Shown here: positions 11,801-26,800 of the stretch, piece after piece
Numbering within the stretch: position 1 is the first letter of the stretch
Layout: each line of letters opens with the position of its first letter
NCBI RefSeq assembly: GCF_905220415.1
Contig: NC_059548.1
Span: forward strand, 5,768,501-5,832,500
Source: Colias croceus
Lineage: Eukaryota; Arthropoda; Insecta; Lepidoptera; Pieridae
Length of the DNA: 64,000 bases
Direction: 5' to 3'
Position numbers and translations under genes: made by a program
Notes under the pieces: model-generated
Seen by the model: only the letters and a program-made list of their open reading frames with translations
Told to the model about the DNA's origin: nothing
Database searches by the model: none

Positions 11801-14800
11801 AAGAAAGAGGGTGGTCGTAAAGCTAATTGTTTTGATAAATACTTAGACAACTAAATCAAATAACAGTATACATAAACAAACGGTATGTAACTATCGGGCA
11901 GTTACCGCCTTGCACCTATTGCGTAAACCAAATATTTGCAGCGGCCTTGTAATTGCTGAATATTTGCCCGAGATAAACGTAACCACTTCTATTCGCGTTC
12001 AGTTTTGTACAAATGTATATAGACTGTAGAGGTATGGGTGGACAAGTCGTGGGTAACAGGTTGTGAGATTGAGATATTTGAACGCAAATCAAACAGCTCG
12101 TAAAGTCCGGTGCCGTGTGTGAATAATTGTAGAGTCGTTGTTTTATGCACGCGTAAGGCTTAGGTAAATTAACTGCAAGTGCATTCTATGGTGTATTTAT
12201 AAGATTCTTAAGGAATGGTGTAGGTTTTTTTATATATCTTTCTTAATCCTCAAGGAACTTGGTTGCTTACAAACATGGTTCTAATGAATGAATATTATTA
12301 TACTGAATTTACTCCGTCAGTAAATTATTGTCATCTCATTATGACGAGCATGATAAAATTATATGATCATATTTTCATTTTGCTACGTTTTCCTATAAGT
12401 TGGAATTTCGCAATTAGTGCCATAAATTTGCAGACAATTTAGTGCACTTATTGCGAATAATTTCAATAAAACATGATTCTCTAACGAAGACGTTATATTA
12501 CGCCGTTTTATTATGTCTATTAATATATCTCAACGTTTAATTGAAACTTTCCCATTACATATTTAAAATCTCTTTACGCCAGTCTACGCGGATTACATCC
12601 GTGTAGTCTATGTAAAGCAAGAATAGGAAGCTTAGAATATCAAGTGCTGGGTGTGTATTATCTTCTCCCTCTATCTATCTTATTGTTTTGTTGTTTTAGG
12701 TTGCCCGAAAAAAACGGCTCTGTTCATCTCAGTAGCACTAAGAAGATCTGTGTTATTTGTAATTTTGTTTGTGTAATTCTTTTGTTATATAGATATGGCA
12801 TTGTATAACAGACAGTGTATTTTTGTGTCGTTATTCATTTTTCACATATTCATAAACATCATTTACTTATTCATTTCATTCATTCATCTCAATACTCACA
12901 TTAATAAGCCGCTGCAGCGTCGCCACATACGAGTTCTCGCTATGTATGATCGCGGCTACAACGTGCCGTCGCCGGAGTTGCACCGGACTGAGCGCGTCCG
13001 GCGGCGGACCGAGCGACGGCGGCGGCGTACGACCGCCTCGCACCTCGCCGCCGCACGAAAACATGTCTTCTTCTAGCTGGAATTAAATAAATTTCGAAAC
13101 GTTTATTATCTGAAATGAGCTTAACAGAGAGGGGAATGGATCCAACCAAGAATTAGAGAAATCCGTTCAGCCGTGCTTGAGCTATGAGAGTCTAACAAAC
13201 GATTTTATTTTAATTCAAACATGGTAAGTGGTAAATTACATCTTGAAGAAATCGTGTGTGGAAACGTCAAAAAATATTTAAGGATAGAAACATACTATCG
13301 TGAGGTTGTATGCGAACGTCTTTAAGCCCGGGTACAGTGCAGGTATAGGTATAATGCATGCCCACTAAACTTCGTCGCCGATATTCCAAATCAATCGAAT
13401 ATCTTTTACTCTTTTGCCTTAGATGTAGAGCTTAAAGCACTAATTATGTAATCCGTCATTTTGTGAAGCGATTTAAAAATTTCCGTAGTTAATAATACCG
13501 AAAGAAATCTTACTACGTACTAATATTTAATATGTACTTAGGTTTATTAACCTCTTACGTGTTATATGTTTAAATTATTATAAATAATTTACCACAACAA
13601 TTAATTTAATGTTTCCTCAATATTAGTGATTCTGAAAAGTATGAGTTATTAGTTTGAAAATGAATATGATTTATATGAGTAGGTTAATTTTATAAATAAG
13701 GCGCCGTCATAATTTACCGTCATTTTTAAATAAATGGGGGAAAATATTAGGAGTTAAACTTTCGGATGAACGCTTGATAAATAAATATTTAACAGTTATT
13801 TATCATCTTATACGGATAAACTGTATTCTATTTACCTACTATTAATCGTAAATAGTTAGCAACAAATCCAGTAAACATTATAATCAAAGGTCTGATACAT
13901 AAAACATGACAAATATGGCAAAAAGCAATAAAATTATGCAACGAGAAACCGGTAAATCAAATAATCCAATAAAAAAATATATCGAAAAGAATAAAAAACT
14001 GTAATACACAGAATTATTCATAGGACAGCTGCTTTTAATTGACCTAACTATTTAGGTCCGGATTAAATCTAAACAATTTGTTCTAAATTCTAATGCGTTG
14101 TAAAATATGTTGGCCACTTGTTTCGATTAAAGGTAGGTACAATCGACGTAAGAATTTATCTCAGAACCTTGAAAGTAATACTATGAATGCATCATTATTA
14201 TTGCAAGTATAAGCGTGGAGACAAAAGAAACCGTTAACCGTTAAATCGTCGCGTGCGCATGATAATGTTGGTGTTTCCGACGGTGTCTAGATGATATGAT
14301 TTGCATTCCTTATGTTTTGCTTCTGAACATAATGATAAAATTTAGTTGGCACGCGTTGAGTCGTGTTTAACGCTTTTCGCCTGCATGCAAACTAGTTGTA
14401 AACACCGGTCACTGACGTCACCGATTCAAGGCGAGATCACATCATCTGGACACTATCACCATCGATGTAAACGTCAAAAGTCCATCCACACCCGGTGAAG
14501 ATCACGTGACTTACGTCAAACAGCATCGAATACTGAGCTTTATCGTGGAGGAGCTTTACACAAAACATGATTAGCGTAAAAACGTTAGATTACTGGCAAA
14601 CCGAAATTGAAATCACTTTTGACATTTACGTGTAACACGTTACTCATGCCGTCTCACTAAAAATAAACTGAAGTAAAAAATTACAATCGTAAACATAGAT
14701 CCACTATGGTAGAGCACCGGACAGCGATCGCACACCATTATATCACATGTTTAAATAGATTATTTGTTTAGCACACAGCGTCAGGACATCACATGGAGTC

Positions 14801-17800
14801 GTCACAGCGTTATATTATTGAATGCCGAGACAACCGCCCGATCATGATTCATCACGGACCACGGTACGAATGTGAATCATATAGATGCCTATATTTAATT
14901 ATTGTGCAGCTATAGTAACAAGTGGAATTAAAGATGGCGTGCGCACCAATGAATGAAGTCCTATAACTCTACGGATGATTGTCATCGCATCCTTCGTGTC
15001 AACGACCACTGTTTAACGATTACGCTCATCTAGGGGAGAAAATTGAGCGATACTATAATTATGATGCAACTTTAATTTGTCGAGGTTAAATTTAATTATT
15101 AACTTTAGGTCTTATTGTGAAACCAGGCGAAGGACTTTTATAATTTTAATAACGCTATTATTTTATCAACATGAGAAATGTGTGCGTAGTAAATTACGTA
15201 AAGGTTTTATAAAACTAAATGCGTTTTGTTTTGTGAATTTTAAATGTTAATATCCTGCAAAAGCATTGGACCGATGCATGTATGTATTCAACAATTCAGT
15301 AATAACCGTTATAATGAACACAAGAGTGTTATTTTGTAATGCGTTTTTGTAGGATTTATATTTAGGTACTATAGGTTTAGAGGTAGGCACATACCAATAC
15401 TTTATAGTTTATATTGTAAGAAATAGTTATAGCATTTCCCTAAAGAAATTGTAAACTGTAAATACTCCACGTTCTGCGCAATTTGTGGATCTATGTTGCA
15501 TCTCAACTAAGCTTAGCTATTTCGTACCATTTTTACGACGAACACATAAAACCAATTGTTACGCCCAAGCAAAGTTCAAAGCCGCAAAGCCGACGCCACA
15601 AGCAGCGGTGTCTTTTGTTGAGAAACCAGTGAACTTTTCACATATAAATCTATGCAAAGAATGTTGTTTGTAAGCGTCGCCTTATTCACGTTCCTGTTAC
15701 GGTCATATCTCGCGTACGGAATACCTAAACCGGATTTGCGGGAGGCATCTGCGTCCAATACGTACCTAGTACCTACATACATAAATAAACGTGTGTTATG
15801 AATTTTTGCATTTAGATATCTTATAAGGATGACTAAATGCACTGACTCACGGAGGAGTTTTCTACTTTCGCGTTATAAAAATGAATCAAATTTATTGGCG
15901 GTTACGAAAATAAAGTATTGATCGAAAGTAAATTTCTTTATTAACACCTACATGTTGGGATTATTAATTCTTACTTTCTTTTACATTTAAGCGTAAGAAT
16001 ATTATTTAACGTATATTATATAAAATGTTCACGTGCAAAGAGCCAACTAATGTGTTTGTTTATAAATATTGGAACTACGTAAAAAGACTCACCGACTAAA
16101 AGTTCAATCTAGGTTTATAAATTGTCAATTTCGCGATCCATCGCCAAATACGTATTTGGGTCAGAAAATCTGTGCAAAATGCAAATCGATCTACGAAATT
16201 GACTGTGATAGATGCGTTTCCAGTTCGTGGCTCCGGCATGCGAGGTAAATCGTAGGATGTACCGACCCAGTTAAATTTAGCTTCGTTGGCGCCGCATATT
16301 CATATTTCCCAACGAGAAATTTACAATTTTATCACCAATGGGTACTTATTTATTCATTTAATTAACCGATAAAACAGTTTATAAACATAGCGAGAATGTA
16401 CACACCATGTGTCAATTGCAGGTGCACTGTAGATGAATAAGGTTCAATTATGTTAATTGGTAATTATAAAATACTTCTCCATTTATTTCTACACATAGAT
16501 AAAAGATGATTATATTAATTCCAAGTAAGTAATATATCAAAACGCAAGGATGCGAAGGATGCTCGTGCGAAACGAGTTAGTATGTTTTCGTTTTATCTTT
16601 TTCTTGCAACATATTTTGTATTTAATTGATCATATCTATTAAAGATAGTTAAAGGTTTAAATTCAAAATTTACGCATTCAAGGGAAATATTATACACACG
16701 ATATTACCATAATACACTATTAAAATTATACAACAATCACGGGTCGATTGTAATGCTGATTTAATTGATTATGACCGGCCAGCGACTGGTTTATTTAGTG
16801 ATTGGTATCTTTTGCCGAGATTATTCATTGGTGCGTTTAACCGCGTATTACGGCAACGTAATAATTGCTTTCCTTGCTCCGTCGCTTTAGTTAGAAAATA
16901 CCAAAAAAAAGCATAAACACAATGTTGAGCTGCAGGAATGTTATGACTACGCTCTTGCACGCACACATCTATACGATGTTCACGTTAGTGCGGGTATGCC
17001 ATGAAACTGCATGTCAACGTCGACAAACAAAGGTACATTTAGAAGACGAAGTGCTGTTATGGCGCTAGAAAACAGGAACAATTAACATAATCTAGCCTTT
17101 GACTTTGTGAGTGCGAACGTATGTCACACCTCACGCAACGGTAAATAGAATTGTTGAAAACGCTAACACAAAAATGTCATGGACACTTTTATACCCAATG
17201 TCAACTACATGATTTAAACAATTTAATATTATACATATTAACTGAAAATTGATTTACAGATATTGGAAGTATAATTTTATAGCTTGTAAAGGGCCATAAA
17301 CATCAATTTACTATGATATCGCAATCATAATATGATGCATAAAGCGTGTCACAACAGTTCTCTTACAATTCTGGCATCTTGCCTCAATCCTCATGTGTAA
17401 TGTAATGTGTATATCATAATCATAACTAAAGCCGCGTCTCACATCAACCGCTTCCTTGGTCAATGCTATCAACGCATGCAATTCATGCTTGAATTAGGTA
17501 TGGCAATAAATATGATGTTTATTTATAAGTTAGCTTGAGCACAAAATATGTTGATACTTGATATCCACAATTTGATTAAATTTAGCTTCTAAACAGTATT
17601 TCATTATTATAACAGAAAGGAACCTACTGCATGAACTTACTTAGGACAAGAATATGTATTATCTGTGTTTGAATATTCGACCTTCTTACTGTACACATAC
17701 GTACAAAGCAGCTAGCTATAGGCATATTCCTGTGCGCACCCGCACTCGCACATGCACCTAACTTCCGAGCCGCCATTAAGTTTGAATCGAACTGTACTCT

Positions 17801-20800
17801 ATGGAGTAACAAAAGCATTCATAATCCTACCTCCGGCAGTTTCGGCATCTTGTCCGGCTCATGCGCGTGCATGTCGTACTGGTGCGCGGAGCCGCGTCGC
17901 ACGCTGAACCAGCGCGCGAGCCGGCCGCCGCCCTCGTCGTCCGGCGTCGGCGTCGGCGGCGACGGCGTGCTGCCGCCGCTCCGCCATCGCTCGCACAGCT
18001 CGCGCGCGCGGCTCAGTGTGTTGCGTAGCTGGCCAGTACTCCTGCAAAAAAGAGAAAAAATTGATAAATTCATGTTTCTGAGAGGCAAATAAGCTCGAGC
18101 TATGGAGTAACCGGATTATACGCTGCAAAAGCTGCGATGCGTGATACGATAAATGTTTAATGAGATGGAGATCTAATAAAAAGTATTCAAGAATTATTTT
18201 CATATTAACAAAACTTAAATTATTTAAGCATCAGCATATATGTATTTAAGATCTTAAGAAATTCCTACCAAATACATAATACGAAAATCCTATGAGAAGG
18301 CATAATACGCAAATCCCACTTTTGAAAGTGTAGTGTAGTTCAGTCTTCACCTAAATAAAACATGACCAGCATGGAAGTGAAAATTAGCTTAATCAAATCA
18401 TTAGAGATCAAGATAAATGAACGTTGAACAAAAAGAAATGCACATCATATAAGGCAACGACAGAGGTGGCCGCCCCATATCGTCGAGTCATCAAATGAAG
18501 CGAAACAGTATTTCCCATCAAGCAGATCACTTAACATTCATTAAGCATCATTACCGATAGGATATGGACAATCAATTAATGCGGAAGCACATCAATTGAG
18601 TGAGAAAATCTAAATAAAGCTGAGAATGTGGTGGAACCTGAAAGAAACTAGATTGATAACTTTCTTTTAATTAAGAACGAAGCTTCAGAGCCCCAACGTT
18701 TAAAAATATTCAAATTAATTGATTATCGAATTAAAAATATTCGAATGCTATTTTAAATAATGAATAACAATATTATAGGGCAAAGAAAGCGGGTTAACAT
18801 TCCATTTTATTTTTTACTGATTATAATGAGACACCCTATATTCTGGAGGACCACCACTGCGTCAAGTTAATTTATAGTAGGATAAAATGCACGCCACATT
18901 TCTTCTAGAAAAATAGGAATTTATATACGTGCAAAGGACTGACCTGAGTCTTTACTTTCGTGTCTAATCACGAACATAAAATTATTTCAACATCGGTATA
19001 GATATCTGGTAGAAAATTATAGTAATACTAGCGGTCCGCCCCGGCTTCGCCCGTGGTACATATTTCGCAATAAAAAGTAGCCTATGTCCTTTTTCGGGTA
19101 TCAAAATATCTCCATACCAATTTTCATGCAAATTGATTCAGTAGTTTAGGCGTGATTGAGTAACAGACAGACAGACAGACAGAGTTACTTTCGCATTTAT
19201 AATATTAGTATGGATGAGACCTAAACCTAATTAATATTGATATGAAAAAAATGAACATATTCACAAGTTTTACACAAATGTTAAATATGTCTATAGCCTG
19301 TAGGTACTTTAACTTTATTATAATAGGTACTTATTTAAATTCGAAGGTTTTCAAACTCAAACATTCATTTATTCAATTAGACTACTATTTAGTAGCACTT
19401 TCGAATCGTCATTACATAAATATTTTTAACATTTATTTATAGCTGTCCTACTTACAACGCATCCTAATTCCCATGTGTTAATATACGGGCTATAAAAATC
19501 ATTGAGTAGACTCGAATGAAGAAATACATAATATATCAACATACATATTAATGTTATTTAAAATACTGTAATAATATTCATTTTTCTAAACGCAATTATC
19601 ATCAAGCGCCTCGATTGCTATACCATAAAATATACCATAACAATAATAGTCTCAGCTTAATATCTCATACGCAATGACACATCTACCAGCTTTATTGTTC
19701 CATTTAGATATGCATACGAATACCAGAAGCACTAGGCACAATTGCTTTCGCACAATCGTTAACAATATTTACATGGTACTAAATCATATAACAAACGATG
19801 TGATCATTGCCAAAGCAATCAAACAATGTTTGAAAATAAACGCAAGGACGTATTGACTAATCGATCAACACATTAATATGACAATGAAGCAATTATCTTG
19901 ACAAAATACTAAACAAAGAAGCTGACGATTCTTGACATAACAATATGCACACATGATAAATTCATACAATACACAGTAGACATAATATGTATGAGTTTGT
20001 TCAGCCTACGAATATATTCGATCCTGCTCAACAATATAGCATAACGATAGAAATCTTTAAAAATCCATAAGCATATTGCAATTCGTCATCGTTAGAAATA
20101 AAATAATTTTATATAAATGTACATAATATGTATAACCTAATTAGGAATTAACTTTATGTATTTACGTCTTCATAATCGTATACAATGTATTTTTAACACT
20201 ATAATGTCGTATAAATAATGTACAATGTACATGTGCCAAAAACTAAATTTTCATTACAATACGCAATGCAACAGAAATGTCTTGGCGTATTGTTTCTACC
20301 GACAAGAATATAACAATTCTGACCAATAATAAATTAAATGTGAAGAGGTTTTATTATTATTACTTTGAAAAATTAAATCATAAATATTATTCCAATCACT
20401 CATACACACCTCATACATGCGATGAGTTAAGTTGAATACTAAAGAGACAAGTTACATCATCCAAGGTTAATAAAACGCTTATTGCTTAGACTTCAGACTT
20501 GCGAGCTATGAATAAAAATTATTAAATCTAGCATACTAAGCTACCTATATTATATTTCTCAGAAATATTAGGTACATTTTAATCACGTATTAAAAGATAA
20601 TAACTGTTTTATCAAATGTTACTTGTTCAAAATGTTAATTGAAGACAGGTTAATAAATTCTATGTCGCAAGTTTCGTGAAACCTTGGGAGAACATTTACT
20701 GTTAAGTGGTGTGAATCGCCCACGCTCTATTGGATTGTCACACGAAATAGCTTTTCAAAATGGTACTGCAGTAAACTGTACATATTAATAATTTGTTCAA

Positions 20801-23800
20801 AAATGATATCTATTGTCTTATTTTAAGTGTCAAAGTGCAACAAATTCATAGCGCACATCGTGGCTGATTTATGTGGTATTCTTTGGACGAAGTTATTCAA
20901 CGTATTTAAACTCAATTGTAGGTAATGAGATACGAAACAGACGGCGTACTGTCTGCAGGCTCATCGTGTTATCTGAATGGCATGACCTATAGCGCTTGTC
21001 ATAACACAAACACTAACATGTATAAAATATGTTCCATAGTTATAGTTGAGCGTACATTCTATCAAGAGCTACCATCTGTTGCAACACAGATGGTTTTAGT
21101 TCCAAATATCTTAGTCATATCATAGATCGCGTTTTGGGAGCAAACTAACTTTAGTCGAATTATTTATACAAACACTGGGGGCAAAGTTTAAAATGAATTT
21201 GGTTTTAATGTTGAATTTCGTATTTTTTATTGCGTACACTTGTAATATAATTTCCTTTTAAATAAAAAATTAAGCATATTCATTTTATTTTTACTGTTTT
21301 ATCACATCTTAAGTGTTAGTAGAGGTCATCTTCCTCGACTTTTTATCGCCTTATACACAACATACGACTAATTTACAACGAAGTTTTTATTATAAAACAA
21401 ATTGAATTCGGTTGAAGGTGACTTAACATTTATTATCTCGTTTCTTATTTTAATAGTCCTACTTATATTATTCTTTATCAGTTCCGCTAGAAATAAACTT
21501 TTCTTAATGTATCTTTATAGTCCATAGGTCTTCTAACACAGCATGTATGTAAACAAAGATCGGATATGGCTTTTTGTGTAGGTATACATTTGGACGGTTA
21601 GTATCACAAACATGTGCGAATATCGATTCCCACGCCAATTGAAATAACAGGATAAATGTATTTTAGTAATAAATTAGTGATAGTTGCACACAGTAGTTCA
21701 AGGCTTTGACCACGTTACCATAGTTCACTTGATCCAGTCTAAACGTGAAAATTAAATCGTTATTGACTATTTAGATGTATAATGCTGATAATCTAGTTAC
21801 TTAGAACAATAATCAAATGATTCATTACATAGTTTCTGAGATTTTATTCGTTTAGTATTAAATATTAATACCTTGGTTGATGAAATCTGAATAAAATAAG
21901 ATACATTTTATCTTTTGATATTAATGGCATATAAAAATACATAAATAATCGTAATCATTACGGTACTGCAGTGGCAGTTTAGTCACAGTTCGTGCCTACG
22001 TCTTTGAAAATTACAGGTATATCAGAAGTAACACAATAGGGGCCGGAATAATTATCCCGCACCTACAACAGTACAGAATTATTTATCATTATCAGTGAAA
22101 CATGCAAATTGAGTGAATAAACCTTGACATTCTTTTTCAATACTATCTCTGTACGTGTTTACACAAACGCTACCCCTGTTCAGCTAAATATATATGAGGC
22201 AGTGATAGTTGCATGTTTGCCCTTGCGATAAGGCCTCTTCTTGAGTTAATATTGTGTTTTACAAATTACTCAGAGGTCACGCATTCACTTTCTCGTAAGT
22301 CCACAAGTTCAGAATTTGTATAATCCCCAAAAAATGTCAAGTGAAGTGAGTCAACGAGGAAAGCGCATAAGCATAAATGAAACCCGTCATAAGCGAATGG
22401 ACCTCCTGCTGCGGTGGTTCCACAACAATTGTCTATTAACGGTAAAGGCAATATGGAACTTGATTATTATTTTACGCTTTTCACTGGGATAGCTTTAGCT
22501 GTAATGCTAATGAATTTGTTTGACATTGTTCAAACTCAACGACCTATCTGCACATAAGGTTAAATTAGTAGTAGGAAATGTAACTTGTTAATTTATTTAT
22601 AGCTTTAATTAAAATAAACTAGGAAATTGCCTAATTGCTATCGCTCGTTTTAATTCCTAGTGATGGATAGTTTTATTTTCAGCATGATCGTTCCTATACG
22701 TACTTTGGACTAATCTATTTTATCACTTATTCAAACTTCCCCAATCACATCCTTAGCTTGTCACCGCGAACGTACCTACAGTCTACTTAAATTAATACGT
22801 AAACACGCCAAAGTAAATGCTGCGCGCCAGAACAATAGCCGTGTACTGTTAACATAGGATTAGATTAGATGTAAAGGTGAATGATCACTTAGGGAGGCAG
22901 TGCCCTCATCTGGCCTGCAGTTCGTACACAGGAAATTTGTGTTAATTGGCTACGCGGCGTCGGTCGCTAATTGTCGAGCGCGACAGGACCACACCGCACA
23001 ATGGAAGGGAAGTGTGTAACACTTGGTAGGGCTGCAGCACTTTTAATTCGACGATAATGCAGTGTACAAACTGATGATCGCTGAGCTAGCATTTCACAGA
23101 AAATAGCGGATATGAAAAGGCTTTCTGGTATCAGAATGCTCTATGGATGGATATAGATATGGTACACATTTTTATATGTTCATGGGTTGTCTAGTTTCCA
23201 TACCTAGTCGAAGTTTCATTAAGGTTGAAAAATCTGAAGAATGTAGGACTAATAATTAAAGATAAACATTTGAGCATTTTCATTTTAACACGAGTTAAAA
23301 TAAAAGCTGAGGAAGTGTTTTAACTTTTAAGCTTTCACAGCTAACGTAAAAAAGATTATTTGGGAACCCTATTGATGGCGAGAATAAAATAAGCATTTAT
23401 AAAGTGCTCTTAGAATACATGTCACTAGGATTATGAGCTTACAGCAGAAACCACTAAAGATACCAGCATAATACGCTTTGCTTAACGTTAGCTTTTATTA
23501 AGATAAGTAACGCGAGGAAATTGCGTAATCCATCGTTGTTTTATGTTCCTGATATCATTATTACGGTTATCTTGATCCAAACAAACATTATAAAAAAACT
23601 GTTTGTCTGTGGGTGGCAATATTATACCACTGGTGAGCTTTCATTACGTTTATATACCGAAGTAAATTGGGAAAGAAAAAAATATAATTACAAAGCTACT
23701 TCAAATTGTGCAGTCACGATTATCAAAATAAATTATATAAAATTGTAAGAAACGACGAGTAATACGTAATATTGTGTAGCGTCAAGGTTTGGGTCACAAA

Positions 23801-26800
23801 AAGTGAGGCTATTGAAATCATAATTAGCGGCCTTTTTTTTTTATAGTGGAGAATGCATTTAGGCATACCCAGGGCACTCGGGGAAAGAGCCCTGGGTTAT
23901 GTCGGACTCACCCTGCTGAGTGCAGGGACCTACCGACTAAACTCCACTGTGTTCCGCCGTGCCGCTTTATAGACGGGGCCGCGGGTATTCGGTAGAACCG
24001 CGTCCGCGGACCCGTCAGCGGATAATTAGCGGCCGAAGCCAAATTACCACAATGTATACTTTAGTGTTGTAAACAATTAGCGAACCTAGTAGCCCACGTC
24101 TATTACTTTATGAATCTTAGATCCCGGACTTGAATAGTTATAACTTATAAGAATGTTTATAATGAAATTACCATTTGAATGATATGGAGATAAATTTTTA
24201 ACGTTAATTAACTGTCCCAGAATTTAAATTTACTTTAAAATTTATCCTTAATTGAAGGATAATTTAAATTCTTGGACTTTATAGCTCATTACTTAAGGAC
24301 GCTATAACGTATTTTTACAAAAACACGCTGTTTTTCGGTACCATTTTAACTTAAAGCAATTACACGTGAGAACATAGTAATATCTTAATTTAAAGATAAT
24401 ATATTCAGCTCTACGTTCATCTTATAAAAATTGTACGACGTCATACAAAATTGTCGCTGAAATACGTTTTTTCCATCACAATAAACGCATAAAATGCAAA
24501 AAAATGGGGTCTAAACCGGTACCATTTTAGGAAAATTAAGAGCCTAATCTATCTTCTTAACTATATCTTATTGAGGGATATATAGTCCTTTATATATGGT
24601 GTAATTTTTATGAATCTAAATCAAAATTTTATTTCAATAATGAGCTAAATTAAAAATACTTGTCAATTTCTTCATACATTTTGTTCTCGCAGTTCGTCAG
24701 ACCGCGCTCAGAAGCGCTCTTGGAAGGACGGGTGTATCGCTCCTCGTGCCAAAAATAAAAACGAAATAAAAAAGATTATTGTGCGTGCACTGTCTTTTTC
24801 GTGATTTGAAATATTTGATACTTTTTATGAGTAAACTGTATAAGTTTCATATTCCAATTATTTGTAATTTAAAATTATGTTTTTAAAATTACCTTGCCTG
24901 AGATCCTCTTTTTTATGGGTTGTTGAATAGATTGGTGGGGTAAAACAATTCAAGATGGCGTCGATGAAAATTTGGCTTTTTTTCGTGATGGGTGTCATTT
25001 TCATAGTTTTGGGGTAGCTATTACCGAATATGAGGTCAAAACTGAAATCCAAGATGGCGCCGACGAAAATTTTACATCTTTTCGTCATGGGTGTCATTTT
25101 CATGGTTTTTGGGGTAGCTATTAACGAATATGAGGTCAAAACTATAATCCAAGATGGCGCCGACAAAAATTTTACAACTTTTCGTCATGGGTGTCATTTT
25201 CATGTTTTTTGGGGTAGCTATTAACCAATATGAGGTCAAAACTGAAATCCAAGATGGCGCCGACGAAAATTTTACATCTTTTCGTCATGGGTGTCATTTT
25301 CATGGTTTTTGGGGTAGCTATTAACGAATATGAGGTCAAAACTATAATCCAAGATGGCGCCGACAAAAATTTTACATCTTTTCGTCATGGGTGTCATTTT
25401 CATGGTTTTTGGGGTAGCTATTAACCAATATGAGGTCAAAACTGAAATCCAAGATGGCGCCGACGAAAATTTTACATCTTTTCGTCATGGGTGTCATTTT
25501 CATGGTTTTTGGGGTAGCTATTATCGAATATGAGGTCAAAACTATAATCCAAGATGGCGCCGACGAAAAATTTGACATCTTTTCATCATGGGTGTCATTT
25601 TCATGGTTTTTGGGATAGCTATTAACGAATATGAGGTCAAAACTATAATCCAAGATGGCGCTGACGAAAATTTGACATTTTTCGTGATGGGTGTCATTTT
25701 CATGGTTTTTGGGGTAGCTATTAACGAATATGAGGTCAAAACTAAAATCCAAGATGGTCGTCGAATTTCAAGATCGCGTCATGGTAATACTGTCGCGTTA
25801 TGGAGCAAGGCGGCGATTTTGGTATCTATGAATCTCGCCAAAGAAGTTTCACTCCTGACACGTTTTCTCGGCACACACTTTCTTTTTTATTTTATTCTCT
25901 TCGTTTAAATGTTTTAGATAAACTTTATTTTAAATAAAGTTTAGCGAATATATTTAAAGAATATAATATTTAAAGTTACTAATATCTGTCAGAATATTAA
26001 CATGATTGCCACAGAGTTGCGTTTTATATTAAATTTCTAAATATGCATTTCAATGTTCTTTAAAATTGTTTTTTTTAAGACTTTCTACAAAACTGTGGTT
26101 GTTAACGTTTTTGTTATTTTATTTAAGTTTACTTTAAAGGAGTAAGAAAAATATACCTAATTATCGACGGTTACATTGGGGATTTGGTAATAGCTGTCTC
26201 AAAAACCTTGAAAATGACACCCATGCCGAAAAGATGTAAAGTTTCGTCGACACCATCTTGGATTTTAGTTTTGACCTCATATTGGTTAATAGATACCCCA
26301 AAAACCATGAAAATGACACCCATGACGAAAATATGTAAAATTTTCGTCGGCGCCATCTTGGATTATAGTTTTGACCTCATATTCGTTAATAGCTACCCCA
26401 ATAACCATGAAAATGACACCCGTGACGAAATGATGTAAAATTTTCGTCGGCGCCATCTTCGATTTTAGTTTTGACCTCATATTGGTTAATAGCTACCCCA
26501 AAAACCATGAAAATGACACCCATGTCGAAAAGATGTAAAATTTTCGTCGGCGCCATCTTGGATTTTAGTTTTGACCTCATATTCGTTAATAGCTACCCCA
26601 ATAACCATGAAAATGACACCCATGAAGAAAATATATAAAATTTTGGTCGGCGCCATCTTGGATTTTAGTTTTGACCTCATATTGGTTAATAGCTAACCCC
26701 AAAAACCATGAAAATGACACCCGTGACGAAATGATGTCAAATTGTCGTCGGCGCCATTTTGGATTTTAGATTTGACCTCATATTGATTAATACTTATTAA

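Noticed and set aside
19160..19190. Short tandem repeat as a CRISPR-like or satellite array
   Set aside because: It is a four-base ACAG microsatellite typical of the Helitron-like element around it, with no spacers.
25030..26680. Repeated 60-residue plus and minus frames beginning MRSKLKSKMAPTKI, looking like a protein repeat family
   Set aside because: They come from the 100-bp DNA repeat lacking stops. The period is not a multiple of three, so each unit is read in a different frame, and the same frames occur on both strands of the inverted arms.
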